Positions 16,506-25,334 are shown, counted from the first letter of the stretch. The stretch: 64,000 nt of DNA from Streptomyces monashensis (GCF_001866665.1 NZ_MLYO01000033.1:95230-159229); one strand, 5' to 3'. Made by a program: numbers and translations. Notes: a model not told the origin generated them from the letters alone.

Positions 16506-16943
16506 ATGGGATCGGTACGCAAGGCGAGTGCGTGGCTCGGCCTCGTCGACGACAACGATGACGAGCGTTACTACGACGACGAGTACTCCGAGGGCACCGA
16601 GTCCGGGGACGCCTGGGTCACGGACCCCCGGGTGAAGGTGGCCACGGACACGGCCGAGGAGAAGGGCCACCGGATCGGCACGGTCACCCCGGACAGCTTC
16701 CGGGACGCCCGCGCGATCGGCGAGCTGTTCCGGGAGGGCGTCCCGGTCATCATGAACCTCACGGCGATGGACCCGGCCGACGCCAAGCGCGTGGTGGACT
16801 TCGCGGCGGGGCTGACCTTCGGTCTGCACGGCACGATCGAGCGGGTGGCAACGCGCGTGTTCCTGTTGACTCCGTCGAACACGGAGATCATCAGCGGTGA
16901 GCCGGCGGCGCGCCGCGAGGACGGGTTCTTCAACCAGAGCTGA
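16506..16943 (+). CDS. sflA: SepF-like cell-division protein
   Basis: This 145-residue SepF-family protein has an N-terminal amphipathic helix (MGSVRKASAWLGLV) for membrane contact, an acidic linker (DDNDDERYYDDEY) and the SepF core (PDSFRDARAIGELFREG, VIMNLTAMDPADAKRVVDFAAGL, GLHGTIERV, VFLLTP). SepF anchors FtsZ to the membrane. It lacks the ftsZ/yggS/yggT context of the main sepF, so it is probably one of the Streptomyces SepF-like paralogues (SflA/SflB) described as influencing FtsZ positioning. The symbol sflA rests on recalled gene order. GGAGG ends five bases before the ATG. Confidence 0.85.
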   Translation: MGSVRKASAWLGLVDDNDDERYYDDEYSEGTESGDAWVTDPRVKVATDTAEEKGHRIGTVTPDSFRDARAIGELFREGVPVIMNLTAMDPADAKRVVDFAAGLTFGLHGTIERVATRVFLLTPSNTEIISGEPAARREDGFFNQS

Positions 16944-16970
16944 GGCAGGGCCGCTCACCGGCCCTGCCTC
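16942..16970 (+). terminator. Terminator of the SepF-like gene
   Basis: GAGGCAGGGCCG pairs perfectly with CGGCCCTGCCTC around a five-base loop, and the left arm overlaps the stop codon. A second hairpin follows (GAGCCCC with GGGGCTC, about 16973-16997), which may end the converging acyl-CoA dehydrogenase transcript. Confidence 0.8.
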
Positions 16971-17009
16971 CTGAGCCCCGCCCCCGAAGGGGCTCACCGG
17001 AAGGCGGGC

Positions 17010-18203
17010 TCACCGAAAGGCGTCGAGCCCGGTGAGCGCCTTGCCCAGCACGAGCTGGTGCATCTCGACGGTGCCCTCGTAGGTGAGCACCGACTCCAGG
17101 TTGGTCGCGTGCCGCATCACGGGGTATTCGAGGGAGATCCCGTTGGCGCCGAGGATCGTCCGCGCCGTACGGCAGATCTCGATGGCCTCGCGGACGTTGT
17201 TGAGCTTGCCGAAGCTGACCTGCTCGGGACGCAGGCGGCCGGCGTCCATCCGCCGCCCCAGATGGTGGGCGAGCAGGATCCCCTTGTGCAGTTCGACCGC
17301 CATGTCGGCGAGTTTGGCCTGGGTGAGCTGGAAGCCGCCGATGGGTCGCCCGAACTGCTCGCGCGACTTCGCGTAGTCCACGGCCGCCTCGAAGCTGCTG
17401 CGCGCCGCGCCCATCGCACCCCAGACGATGCCGTAGCGGGCGTGGGACAGACAGCTGAGCGGGCCGCGCAGTCCGGTGGCCTCCGGGAGTACGGCGTCGG
17501 CGGGCAGTCGTACGTCGTCCAGGACGAGTTCGCTGGTGACCGAGGCGCGCAGGGACCACTTGTGCTTGATCTCGGGCGCCGAGAAGCCGGGGGTGCCGGT
17601 CGGGACGACGAAGCCGCGGATGCCGTTCTCGGTCTGCGCCCAGACGACGGCCACCCCGGCGACCGAACCGTTGGTGATCCACATCTTGCGGCCGTTGAGT
17701 ACCCAGTCTCCCCCGCCGTCGCGCTTGGCGTGGGTGCGCATCGAGGCGGGGTCGGAGCCGTGGTCGGGTTCGGTGAGCCCGAAGCAGCCGATCACCTCGC
17801 CGGCCGCCATCCGGGGCAGCCACTCGTTCTTCTGCTCCTCGCTGCCGAAGCGGTGGATCGCGTACATGGCGAGCGAGCCCTGCACGGAGACCAGGGAGCG
17901 GATGCCGGAGTCGGCCGCCTCCAGCTCCAGACAGGCCAGGCCGTACTGCACGGCCGACGCGCCCGCGCAGCCGTATCCGGTCAGGGACATGCCGAGGGCG
18001 CCGATCGAGCCGAGCTCGCGGGCGAGTTCCCCGATCCCGGGCAGCTCCCCGTTCTCGTACCACTCGGCGACGTACGGCAGCACGCGGTCCGCAGCCCAGG
18101 CCCGCACGGTGTCCCGCACGGCGAGGTCTTCGGGCTCCAGCAGGTCGTCGATCCCGAGCGGGTCGGCGGGATCGAAGGGGGGCAACTTCGAGGACGCGGA
18201 CAT
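17010..18203 (-). CDS. Acyl-CoA dehydrogenase (glutaryl-CoA dehydrogenase-like)
   Basis: The 397-residue flavoenzyme has the full acyl-CoA dehydrogenase pattern: FGSEEQKNEWLPRMAAGEVIGCFGLTEPDHGSD (FAD/substrate loop), WVLNGRKMWITNG, EQFGRPIGGFQLTQAKLADM near residue 285 and the C-terminal catalytic-base region VLTYEGTVEMHQLVLGKALTG, where the Glu of TYEGT is expected to abstract the alpha proton. The N-terminus (DLLEPEDLAVRDTVRAWA) is like glutaryl-CoA dehydrogenases. The ATG at 18203 follows GGAGG eight bases upstream. A TetR-style palindrome sits 28-41 bases upstream, suggesting repressor control. Confidence 0.92.
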   Translation of the reverse strand: MSASSKLPPFDPADPLGIDDLLEPEDLAVRDTVRAWAADRVLPYVAEWYENGELPGIGELARELGSIGALGMSLTGYGCAGASAVQYGLACLELEAADSGIRSLVSVQGSLAMYAIHRFGSEEQKNEWLPRMAAGEVIGCFGLTEPDHGSDPASMRTHAKRDGGGDWVLNGRKMWITNGSVAGVAVVWAQTENGIRGFVVPTGTPGFSAPEIKHKWSLRASVTSELVLDDVRLPADAVLPEATGLRGPLSCLSHARYGIVWGAMGAARSSFEAAVDYAKSREQFGRPIGGFQLTQAKLADMAVELHKGILLAHHLGRRMDAGRLRPEQVSFGKLNNVREAIEICRTARTILGANGISLEYPVMRHATNLESVLTYEGTVEMHQLVLGKALTGLDAFR

Positions 18204-18229
18204 GGGAACACCCTCCGGCACACAAGAAA

Positions 18230-18244
18230 ACTAGCACCGCTAGT
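18230..18244. promoter_or_regulatory. Operator-like palindrome before the acyl-CoA dehydrogenase
   Basis: ACTAGC-ACC-GCTAGT is a perfect 6+3+6 inverted repeat at 27 bases from the start codon, where it would block a promoter. The form suits a TetR-type fatty-acid or acyl-CoA regulator; no regulator gene is adjacent. Confidence 0.55.
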
Positions 18245-18293
18245 CACATTTTGCCGCTGACGTTACGGTGCGGTGCCCCGCACGTCCAGTACG

Positions 18294-19904
18294 TCAGGCC
18301 GAGACCCGGGACTCCGCCACTTCCCGCGGCGCGGGCAGCTCCACCGTCGTCACGGCCTCGGTGCCGCAGTGCATGAGCCGCGGCAGCCGCAGCGCCATCA
18401 CCGCGCCCAGCAGCAACAGCCCCGCGCTCACCAGCAGCGTCACATGGAGCCCGTGCACGAAGGAGTCCCGTGCGGCCTGCCGCAGCGCGGCCCCCGCGGG
18501 GCCGCCGAGCCGGTCGGCCAGGTCGTAGGCCTCGCCGAGCGAGTGCCCGGCCGCGCGCGAGGCGTGCCGCGGAACACCCGGCACCGACCGCAGCCCCGGC
18601 GCGTAGGCGGCGTTCATCACGCTGCCGAGCAGGGCGATGCCGATGCCGGCGCCGAGCTGGTACGACGTCTCGCCCATCGCCGCGGCGCCGCCGGCCTGGT
18701 CCGCCGGGGCCTCGCTGAGCATCGACTCGTACGCCCCGAAGAGCGTGGTCTCCAGGCCGAAGCCGAGCAGCACGAAAGCGGACAGCAGCAGCGGCGCGTT
18801 GTCGCTGCCGCCCATCGCGGTGAGCGTCAGGACGGCGGCGGCGGTCAGCAGGAAGCCGGTGCAGACCATGCGGCGCGGCCCGAAGCGGCGCAGCATCCGC
18901 GCGCCCGCCAGGCCCGCCGCCATCGCCGCGACGGTGAGCGGCAGCAGCCGCAGGCCGGTCCGCAGCGGCGACAGTCCGAGGACCAGTTGCAGATACTGCG
19001 CGGCGATCAGCTCCAGGCCGACCAGCGCGAGCATCGCCAGCACGATGCAGCCCACCGAGGTGCCGAACGCGGGGCGGCGGAACATCCGCAGATCCACCAG
19101 CGGATGGAGCTGCCGCCGCTGGCGGCGTACGAAGAGGACGAGGAGCGCCGCGCCGATCAGCAGCGGCAGCACGGTGCAGGGGCTCGCCGGGGCCTCTGCC
19201 CCGCCCAGCCGCTTCACCCCGAGGACGACGCCGAACAGACCGCCGGCCGCCATCAGGGCGCCGACGACGTCCCAGGGGCCACTGCGGTCGCCACGGGACT
19301 CGGGCAGCAGGATGCGGCCGACCGGCAGACTGACCAGCATCAGCGGGATGTTGACGAGGAAGACCGCGCCCCACCAGAAGTGCTCCAGCAGAAAGCCGCC
19401 GAGCAGCGGGCCGACCGCCGCGCCGACGGCGGCGACCGCGCTCCAGATGCCGATGGCGAGCGCGCGCTCGCGCCGGTCGGGGAAGACCTGGCGCAGGATC
19501 GACAGGGTCGCGGGCATGATCATGGCGCCGCCGACGCCGAGCAGCGCGCGGGCGAGGATCAGGGCCTCGGCGGTCGGCGCGAAGGCGGCCATGGCGGAGG
19601 CGACGCCGAAGCAGCCGTAGCCGAGGAGCAGGACGCGTCGGCGGCCGATCCGGTCGCCGAGCGTGCCGAAGAGGATCAGCAGCGAGGCGCAGACCAGCGG
19701 ATAGACGTCGACGATCCAGAGCAGTTCCATGGCGCCGGGCCTGAGGTCCTCGGTGACGGCGGGAACCGCCACGTGCAGCACGGTCGCGTCGAGGGCGACG
19801 AGCAGCAGGCTGACGCAGAGGACGACGAGCACGACCCAGCGGTTGGCACCGGCTCCGACTGCCCCGCGGCGCGGGCGCACGGCAGCCGTGGTCGTACCGG
19901 TCAT
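18294..19904 (-). CDS. MFS drug exporter, DHA2 (14-TMS) family
   Basis: This 536-residue membrane protein shows the DHA2 pattern: a first helix VLVVLCVSLLLVALDATVLH with the family LDxTVxxVAxP signature, LWIVDVYPLVCASLLI (motif D1 region), GTLGDRIGRRRVLLLG (motif A) and LGVGGAMIMPATLSI (motif C-like). About fourteen hydrophobic segments can be counted. It resembles SmvA/QacA-type proton-driven multidrug exporters. The ATG at 19904 follows GGGAGGT. No regulator is adjacent, so the substrate is unknown. It ends 50 bases before the palindrome of the acyl-CoA dehydrogenase promoter. Confidence 0.9.
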   Translation of the reverse strand: MTGTTTAAVRPRRGAVGAGANRWVVLVVLCVSLLLVALDATVLHVAVPAVTEDLRPGAMELLWIVDVYPLVCASLLILFGTLGDRIGRRRVLLLGYGCFGVASAMAAFAPTAEALILARALLGVGGAMIMPATLSILRQVFPDRRERALAIGIWSAVAAVGAAVGPLLGGFLLEHFWWGAVFLVNIPLMLVSLPVGRILLPESRGDRSGPWDVVGALMAAGGLFGVVLGVKRLGGAEAPASPCTVLPLLIGAALLVLFVRRQRRQLHPLVDLRMFRRPAFGTSVGCIVLAMLALVGLELIAAQYLQLVLGLSPLRTGLRLLPLTVAAMAAGLAGARMLRRFGPRRMVCTGFLLTAAAVLTLTAMGGSDNAPLLLSAFVLLGFGLETTLFGAYESMLSEAPADQAGGAAAMGETSYQLGAGIGIALLGSVMNAAYAPGLRSVPGVPRHASRAAGHSLGEAYDLADRLGGPAGAALRQAARDSFVHGLHVTLLVSAGLLLLGAVMALRLPRLMHCGTEAVTTVELPAPREVAESRVSA

Positions 19905-20162
19905 GCACGTACCTCCCAGCTGATCCCTCGCGTGCGGCGGACCGACGGGTGGGGACTCCCCGTCGCTGAACCGGAGAGGAGCGGTGTCTCCGGCCCGCTC
20001 GAACCCACGCGGGTGACTCGTCAGCGTACGCGAGTCCGTCGCGGGCACACGTGGCGGACCTCTCACACGCCCGACCGGACCCGTGTGGCGTATGCCACTT
20101 CGCCCCCTCTTGGCCGAAACATCCCCCATGTTCCGGGGGCGGGACCGGTTCCGCGGTCGTCC

Positions 20163-20168
20163 GATAAT
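20163..20168 (+). promoter_or_regulatory. -10 element for a leaderless transcript
   Basis: GATAAT lies seven bases before the GTG at 20176, so the start codon would coincide with the transcription start. No ribosome site precedes that GTG. Confidence 0.5.
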
Positions 20169-20175
20169 CGAGCCC

Positions 20176-21372
20176 GTGACCGTTCTTGACACGCGCCCGG
20201 GCGACACCCGCGCCCCCCTGCTGCGCCGAGCCGCCCCCGCCCTGCTGGGCTACGCCGCGGTGCGCGCCCTGGGGCTGGTGGTGCTGGCGGTGTGGAGCGC
20301 CGCGCGCGGCAAGAGCGCGCACCACCTCCTGGCCGCGCGCTGGGACTCCCTCTGGTACACCCGCGTCGCCGAGCTGGGCTACGGCTACGAGGTGCGCCTG
20401 CCGAACGGCGACGTCCACTCCAACCTGGCTTTCTTCCCGCTGCTGCCATGGCTGGAGCGGCTGCTGCACGCGCTCTCGCCGCTGTCGTACGCGGACGCGG
20501 GACTCACGGTGAGCCTGCTCGCCTCACTGGCCGCCGCGGCGGGGATCTTCGCGGTGGCGGAGCGGGTGTACGGCGCCCGGGTCGGGGTCTGCGCGGTGCT
20601 GCTGTGGGCGGTGCTGCCCGTGGGGATCGTGCAGTCCATGGCGTACAGCGAGTCGCTGTTCACGGCGCTGGCGGCCTGGTCGCTGTACGCGCTGCTGGCC
20701 GGCCGCTGGGTGAGCGCCGGGCTGCTCGCGTCGCTGGCGGGGCTGACCCGGCCGGTCGGGGCGGCGGTGGTCGCGGCGGTGTGGGTCACGGGGGTGCTGT
20801 CGTTCGTACGGGACCGCCGCGAGCGCGCATCGGCAGGCGGGGGTGTGACGGCGGGGCCCACCCCGCGGGCCCCCGCCCGGCGCCGCGTCCTCGGGATGCT
20901 GCTGGCCCCGCTCGGCGCGGCCGGCTACGTCCTCTGGGTCGGGCACCGCACCGGCAGGGGTCCGCTCGGATATCTGGACGTCCAGGCCGGCTGGCGCAAC
21001 GGGTTCGACGGCGGCTACGCCTTCGCGCGTTTCGTGGCCGCCACGTTCACGTCATTTCCGTCCGCGCTCGCCGGTGTCGGCCTGACCGTCGGCGTCGCCC
21101 TGCTGCTGTGGCTCTACGTCGTCGGCGTCCGGCAGCGTCAGCCCATCGCCCTGCTGGTGTATACGGGTGTCGTACTCGCGCTCGCCCTGTGCGCGTCGAG
21201 CTACTTCGGCTCCAAGCCCCGGCTGCTGCTGCCCGCCTTCCCGGTGCTGCTGCCGCCGGCCCGCGCCCTCGCCCGGTCGCGCATCGCCAAGTCCGCGCTG
21301 GTCACCGTGGCTTTGGCGGTGGCCTCGGCGATCTACGGGGCGTTCTGGCTGAACGGCTCCGGTCCACCATGA
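20176..21372 (+). CDS. PIG-V-like mannosyltransferase family membrane protein
   Basis: The 398-residue polytopic protein has the bacterial PIG-V-type arrangement: ARWDSLWYTRVAELGY near residue 55, SNLAFFPLLPWLERL, QSMAYSESLFTALAAWSLYA near residue 165, GLTRPVG, and later CASSYFGSKPRLLLPAFPVLLP. Roughly nine hydrophobic segments alternate with loops. Such proteins are thought to use polyprenyl-phosphate sugars, with the Asp of RWDS as a catalytic candidate; the acceptor is unknown. The GTG at 20176 is probably a leaderless start because a GATAAT box ends seven bases upstream. It is divergent from the MFS gene. Confidence 0.8.
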   Translation: MTVLDTRPGDTRAPLLRRAAPALLGYAAVRALGLVVLAVWSAARGKSAHHLLAARWDSLWYTRVAELGYGYEVRLPNGDVHSNLAFFPLLPWLERLLHALSPLSYADAGLTVSLLASLAAAAGIFAVAERVYGARVGVCAVLLWAVLPVGIVQSMAYSESLFTALAAWSLYALLAGRWVSAGLLASLAGLTRPVGAAVVAAVWVTGVLSFVRDRRERASAGGGVTAGPTPRAPARRRVLGMLLAPLGAAGYVLWVGHRTGRGPLGYLDVQAGWRNGFDGGYAFARFVAATFTSFPSALAGVGLTVGVALLLWLYVVGVRQRQPIALLVYTGVVLALALCASSYFGSKPRLLLPAFPVLLPPARALARSRIAKSALVTVALAVASAIYGAFWLNGSGPP

Positions 21373-21609
21373 TCGACTTCTTCCGGCGGTGACGCTCCGG
21401 AGAATTCCGCCCCAGGACCCGGTTAACGCATTTATAAGCGCCATATAAACAACACCCGGAACGATCAAAGGAATTGAAGACGGCGACCTCACCGGATTCC
21501 GGAATCCCCGGAATTCGAGCCACGCTTGAGAGGTTTGCCACATCACATCGTCATCACAAAGCCGCAGTTTCGACGGGGTTCACACCTCACTCGCTGTAAC
21601 GTCGATTGG

Positions 21610-22641
21610 GTGCGTACCGAACGAAACATCACCCGGCGTCTGGACCGGGTGTTCGCCAGACTCGACCGTGAGCCGGAACGACCGGCCCACATCGATGTGC
21701 CGAGGATGAGCCGGCACCGGGTCGTGCTGTTCACGGCGACCCTGGCCTTCTACCTGGCGATCGTGTGGGCCGTGGTGATCACGTCCTGGCTGGTCCGGCT
21801 CGACTGGCAGGTCATGTTCTTCCGGCCGTACCAGCAGTGGCCGCAGATCCACGCCTTCCTCGACTACTACGTGGTGCTCGGCCAGCGCGGCCCCACCGCC
21901 GTGATGGTCGCGGCCTGGCTCGGCTGGCGCTCCTGGCGGCAGCACACGCTGCGCCCGCTGCTGACCCTGGCCGCCTCGTTGCTGCTGCTGAACATCACGG
22001 TCGGCGCCGCCAAGTACGGGATGGGGCGCCTCGGTCCGCACTACGCGACCGTGATCGGCTCGAACGAGATGATGCGGGGCGGCGATATATTCCCCAGCGG
22101 CCACACCGCCAACGCGGTCGTGACGTGGGGGATCCTGGCGTATCTGGCCTCCACTCCCCGGGCGCGCCGCTGGCTGTCGGCGCTGTCCGCGATCACCTCG
22201 CTCGGCGTCGGCATGACCACCGTCTACCTCGGTACGCACTGGCTGAGCGACGTGCTGCTGGGCTGGGCCGCGGGCCTGCTGATCCTGCTCGCGTTGCCGT
22301 GGTTCGAGCTGCCGATCGCGCGGACGGAGGACTGGCTGTTCGACCTGCGCGACCGCTGGCGGGCCCGCCGCGGCCGCCCGGCGGCCGAACCGGCCGTCCC
22401 GGTCACCCCGGTGGTGCTCAAGCCGCGCAGCGCCCCGCGGGCCGAGCAGCCGTCGCCGGCGCGCGAGCCGGTCGCCTCGACCCGTGCCTCCCGGGGGCTC
22501 GCCCACCTGGCCCCGGGGCCGCACACGACCCGCTCGGAGCGCACTCCGGTCACCCCGGCGGGCAGTCGCCGTCCGCCGCACACCGACCACCGCGTCCCGC
22601 GCGGCACGACCCAGCCGGCCCGCCCCCTCACCGGCGGCTGA
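21610..22641 (+). CDS. PAP2-family phosphatase, membrane-bound
   Basis: This 343-residue protein has about six transmembrane segments and a type-2 phosphatidic acid phosphatase core: KYGMGRLGP (first motif, normally Kx6RP), FPSGHTANAV (second motif with the catalytic His) and YLGTHWLSDVLLGW (third motif, with His and Asp but a changed Arg position). A charged, Pro/Arg-rich cytoplasmic tail of about 100 residues follows. It may hydrolyse undecaprenyl or lipid phosphates. The GTG at 21610 follows a GTAACG box 7-9 bases upstream, suggesting a leaderless or short-leader message. The frame is open back to 21526. Confidence 0.83.
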   Translation: MRTERNITRRLDRVFARLDREPERPAHIDVPRMSRHRVVLFTATLAFYLAIVWAVVITSWLVRLDWQVMFFRPYQQWPQIHAFLDYYVVLGQRGPTAVMVAAWLGWRSWRQHTLRPLLTLAASLLLLNITVGAAKYGMGRLGPHYATVIGSNEMMRGGDIFPSGHTANAVVTWGILAYLASTPRARRWLSALSAITSLGVGMTTVYLGTHWLSDVLLGWAAGLLILLALPWFELPIARTEDWLFDLRDRWRARRGRPAAEPAVPVTPVVLKPRSAPRAEQPSPAREPVASTRASRGLAHLAPGPHTTRSERTPVTPAGSRRPPHTDHRVPRGTTQPARPLTGG

Positions 22642-22682
22642 CGGCCGGGTCCGGTACGCACACCCCGCCACCGCGCACGAGC

Positions 22683-22716
22683 AAGGCCCCGCCTCCCTCA
22701 TCGGGAGCGGGGCCTT
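22683..22716. terminator. Bidirectional terminator after the PAP2 gene
   Basis: AAGGCCCCG and CGGGGCCTT form the base, with CTCCC and GGGAG above a single bulged C. It lies between the converging PAP2 and I78 genes. Confidence 0.75.
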
Positions 22717-22745
22717 CGCCGTACGTACGGCCGCCGACGGGGCGG

Positions 22746-22961
22746 TCAGCCCTTCCAGGCGCGGGCCACCCGGCCGCCCTGCACCTCGAAGTTCAGCCGC
22801 CCCACCCGGTACTCCATGGTGATGATCGCGCCCGGCGGCAGCGGCCGCACCGTCGCCCAGCCGCGCTGCCGGGCGAGCCGCTCGGCGTCGGCGGCCTCGA
22901 GGCCGACGTACCCGTCCGGACTGTCCTGGGGCTCCGCGGGCGGAGTGGGAATCGGTGCCAT
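22746..22961 (-). CDS. I78-family peptidase inhibitor-like protein
   Basis: The 71-residue protein has the I78/potato-inhibitor-like pattern: DGYVGLEAADAERLARQRGW, then VRPLPPGAIITMEYRVGRLNFEVQGGRVARAW. The loop around VRPLPPG would contact the protease. No signal peptide is present, so it would act in the cytoplasm. Whether it acts on the nearby streptogrisins is not known and is unlikely given location. The start is ATG 22961. Two copies of a 12-base motif lie 35-72 bases upstream. Confidence 0.72.
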   Translation of the reverse strand: MAPIPTPPAEPQDSPDGYVGLEAADAERLARQRGWATVRPLPPGAIITMEYRVGRLNFEVQGGRVARAWKG

Positions 22962-23249
22962 ACCACCAAGCTAGCAAGGTAAGAGGAAGATCTGCCCCGG
23001 GTCACACTTCTGTCACAGCTTCCCGGGTCACACGTACGGGGGTTTCCACACGGCTCGCCCGGCCAATCGAACAGAATTCACACCCGCCGCCGGGCCGCTT
23101 CGAATTAGCTGCGGAAAGGCCCGAGGCGGGCAGCGGGGACGGTGCACGGACGGCATTCCCCGGGCAATCCCGTGCGATACCCGGGCAGCTGACGTCGCAT
23201 AGGAATTTCACGGGACCAGCACATGGCGCGGGCCGCGGCACGGATGCGG
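22962..23249. other. Intergenic region with paired 12-base repeats
   Basis: This gap separates the I78 gene start from the Rpf terminator. CCCGGGTCACAC occurs at 22996-23007 and again at 23022-23033, 26 bases apart, with TCTGTCACAG between, so it is a likely control region of the I78 gene. I see nothing codable in the remainder. Confidence 0.5.
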
Positions 23250-23282
23250 GACAGCCGCCGCCCTGAGTGGACGGCGGCTGTC
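23250..23282 (-). terminator. Terminator of the rpf gene
   Basis: GACAGCCGCCG pairs perfectly with CGGCGGCTGTC around an 11-base loop, 19 bases past the rpf stop. Confidence 0.8.
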
Positions 23283-23300
23283 GGGCGCGGCGCTCGGTGC

Positions 23301-24011
23301 TCAGAGTGCCAGGCGCTGGCCGGGCAGGATCAGGTTCGGGTCGTCGCCGATGACCTTCTTGTTGGCCGCGTAGACCCGCTGCCAGTCGGTTCCGTGCGCG
23401 ACCGCGATCGCGCTCAGGGTGTCACCCTCGCGGACCGTGTAGTCGCGGCCCTCCGGGGAGTCGCTGCGGCCCGAACGGGACGCCGGGCGCTCCTCCGTCC
23501 GCGCCGGCGCGGACGGTGCCGGAGTGGACCTGGTCGGGGCGGACTTCGTCGTCACGCCCTTCGAGTCGGCCGAGCCGGAGGCCGTACCGGAGGAACCGGT
23601 GCGGTCGGCCGCGGGTGCCGCGCCGAAGGCTCCGGCGCGGCCCGAGCAGACCGGCCAGGCACCCCAGCCCTGGGCCTGCTGGACCTTGGTGGCAACGGCG
23701 ATCTGCGCGCTCCTGGAGGCCTGGTCGGCCGTCGCGGCGTAGGCGGAGCCGCCGTACGCGCGCCAGGTCGAGGCGGAGAACTGGAGCCCGCCGTAGTAGC
23801 CGTTGCCGGTGTTGATGTGCCAGTTGCCGCCGCTCTCGCACGCTGCGATGCGGTCCCACACCCCGTTGTCCGCCGCCGCGGCGTTGCCGGTCGCGGCGAG
23901 CAGCCCCAGCGGGGCGAGCAGCGCGGCTCCGGCGAGCGCGGCCGTCGTACGGACCTTGCGGTCACCGTCGCGACGGGCGGCGTTGCGGGTGGTATCGGCA
24001 CACTCGGACAT
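23301..24011 (-). CDS. Secreted resuscitation-promoting factor (Rpf domain + LysM)
   Basis: This 236-residue precursor has a basic N-terminus and a hydrophobic signal (about residues 22-46, ending NAAAA). It then has the Rpf transglycosylase-like domain NGVWDRIAACESGGNW with catalytic Glu59, GYYGGLQFSASTWRAYGG and GWGAWPVCSG. A Ser/Thr/Pro/Ala linker leads to a C-terminal LysM domain (YTVREGDTLSAIAVAHGTDWQRVYAANKKVIG, then LILPGQRLAL). It should bind and cleave peptidoglycan during germination and growth. The ATG at 24011 follows GGAGAGGG. A leader of up to about 300 bases precedes it. Confidence 0.92.
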   Translation of the reverse strand: MSECADTTRNAARRDGDRKVRTTAALAGAALLAPLGLLAATGNAAAADNGVWDRIAACESGGNWHINTGNGYYGGLQFSASTWRAYGGSAYAATADQASRSAQIAVATKVQQAQGWGAWPVCSGRAGAFGAAPAADRTGSSGTASGSADSKGVTTKSAPTRSTPAPSAPARTEERPASRSGRSDSPEGRDYTVREGDTLSAIAVAHGTDWQRVYAANKKVIGDDPNLILPGQRLAL

Positions 24012-24548
24012 GTAATTCCCTCTCCACGAACCCGGGGTCCCCCAGGCGGAGCACGTCTCGCCGCGCATGAACGCGGCTCCTCGTGTCCGCCCGTCCGCCG
24101 CGGACCGGTGCCGGCGGTACTGCTGCCGGCGCCGGGCGGTGGACGTTCCCGAGCGGTGCTCGTTGCACACGGCGGAGGAATGTATGGAGGGTGACCTGCC
24201 GAAATCAACCAACTCCCCGTCCTTCCAGGCCAGTTGGCCGTTACCGCAGGTAGCGGCGAATTCAGGCCACCCACTACATCCCTTGATTTCATGATTTCTC
24301 GACCAACAGCCGACGCCAAACGTGATTCACTTCACCCGTTCAAGCTCCTTGACTGGGCGGCGAGTTGACGGTGAGTGGCCGATTCCGCACGTCTCGTGAC
24401 CGAGTGAGGTGGTTGATGCGAACCGGTCCCCGCCGGGGCGTGACTCCCACCACAGGACGCCCGTTGTCTTCTTCATGAGCCCGGAACCCCGGGGCTCATC
24501 GGCCGGGAGCCACCCGGCCGACCCAGCACGCATCCCGAGGGAGCCCCC
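24012..24548. other. Divergent control region between rpf and the next gene
   Basis: This 537-base gap must hold the rpf promoter and leader (minus strand) and the promoter of the plus-strand gene at 24549. Just before the latter are two adjacent hairpins: ATGAGCCC with GGGCTCAT (24475-24499) and CGGCCGGG with CCCGGCCG (24500-24520). I looked for the c-di-AMP riboswitch known for some Streptomyces rpf leaders and could not match its conserved segments. Confidence 0.4.
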
Positions 24549-25334
24549 GTGCCGCGCATGCTCGACGTCAGTGACGAGGTACGCGCCGAGATCGGCGACG
24601 AAGAAGCCGACCGGCTGCTCGCCGACGAGAACACCCCGGGCAGTTACGACTGCACCTCCTGCCGCACCCCGGGCGACTCCGGACAGGAGCGCACCAGCAC
24701 CGTTCTGTTCGTCGGGGACGAGACCGCCGTCCTCGCCTTCGCCCACGCCAGCTGCCTGCCCTCGCAGGTCGTCCAGGTCACCGAGGAGCAGCTCCAGGGC
24801 GCCGTCCGGTCCATCGGCGGGGTCGCCCCCGGCGCGGGCGAGCCGCCGAAGGCCGTGCCCGAGCAGGCGGTCCTCGGTGTGACCAGCGGACTCGTGCTGA
24901 TCGAGGGCGAGTTGCACCCCGCACTCGTCGTCGAGCCGACCACGCCGATCGTGCGTCCGGGCACCACCGGCCCCGGCGACGACTTCCTTCCGCTGCTCAT
25001 CGAGCAGGGCTTCACACCGGTGACCGAGCTGACGTCCGTACCGCCGGTGCTGCACGGCTGGTCGGTGCTGCTCGCCATGGGCCAGCTGCACGCGGTGCTC
25101 CAGCCCTCGGCCGGCGGCGGGCAGCCGGTGGCCTGGTGGCAGGCGCATCAGCCGCTCCAGGTCACCGACAGCTGGCGGGCCGCGGCCAACAAGCACCAGC
25201 AGGTGCTGATGTTCGCGGCGCCGGTGGGGTCGATCGGGCGGCAGCCGCGCGAGGATCTGCTGCGGGAGTCTCTCGACAAGGCGGCGGCGGTGGGCAAGCT
25301 GGTCGCTGCCGCTTTGCCTCTCGCCGGTACGTGA
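24549..25334 (+). CDS. Uncharacterised protein with CxxC...HxxC site
   Basis: I do not recognise this 261-residue protein. It has an acidic N-terminus, then DCTSC (Cys35, Cys38) and about 30 residues later HASC, a possible zinc-binding set. The rest looks like a mixed alpha/beta soluble domain (VLGVTSGLVLIEGELHPALVVEP, GWSVLLAMGQLHAVL, WWQAHQPLQVTDSWRAAA). There is no signal or membrane segment. The GTG at 24549 follows GAGGGAG; an ATG three codons later is an alternative. GC codon use is like the neighbours. Confidence 0.75.
   Translation: MPRMLDVSDEVRAEIGDEEADRLLADENTPGSYDCTSCRTPGDSGQERTSTVLFVGDETAVLAFAHASCLPSQVVQVTEEQLQGAVRSIGGVAPGAGEPPKAVPEQAVLGVTSGLVLIEGELHPALVVEPTTPIVRPGTTGPGDDFLPLLIEQGFTPVTELTSVPPVLHGWSVLLAMGQLHAVLQPSAGGGQPVAWWQAHQPLQVTDSWRAAANKHQQVLMFAAPVGSIGRQPREDLLRESLDKAAAVGKLVAAALPLAGT

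Noticed and set aside
24012..24300. c-di-AMP (ydaO-type) riboswitch in front of rpf
   Set aside because: Known for other Streptomyces rpf genes, but the conserved riboswitch segments could not be found in the leader; only a gggggaccc-like stretch is similar.
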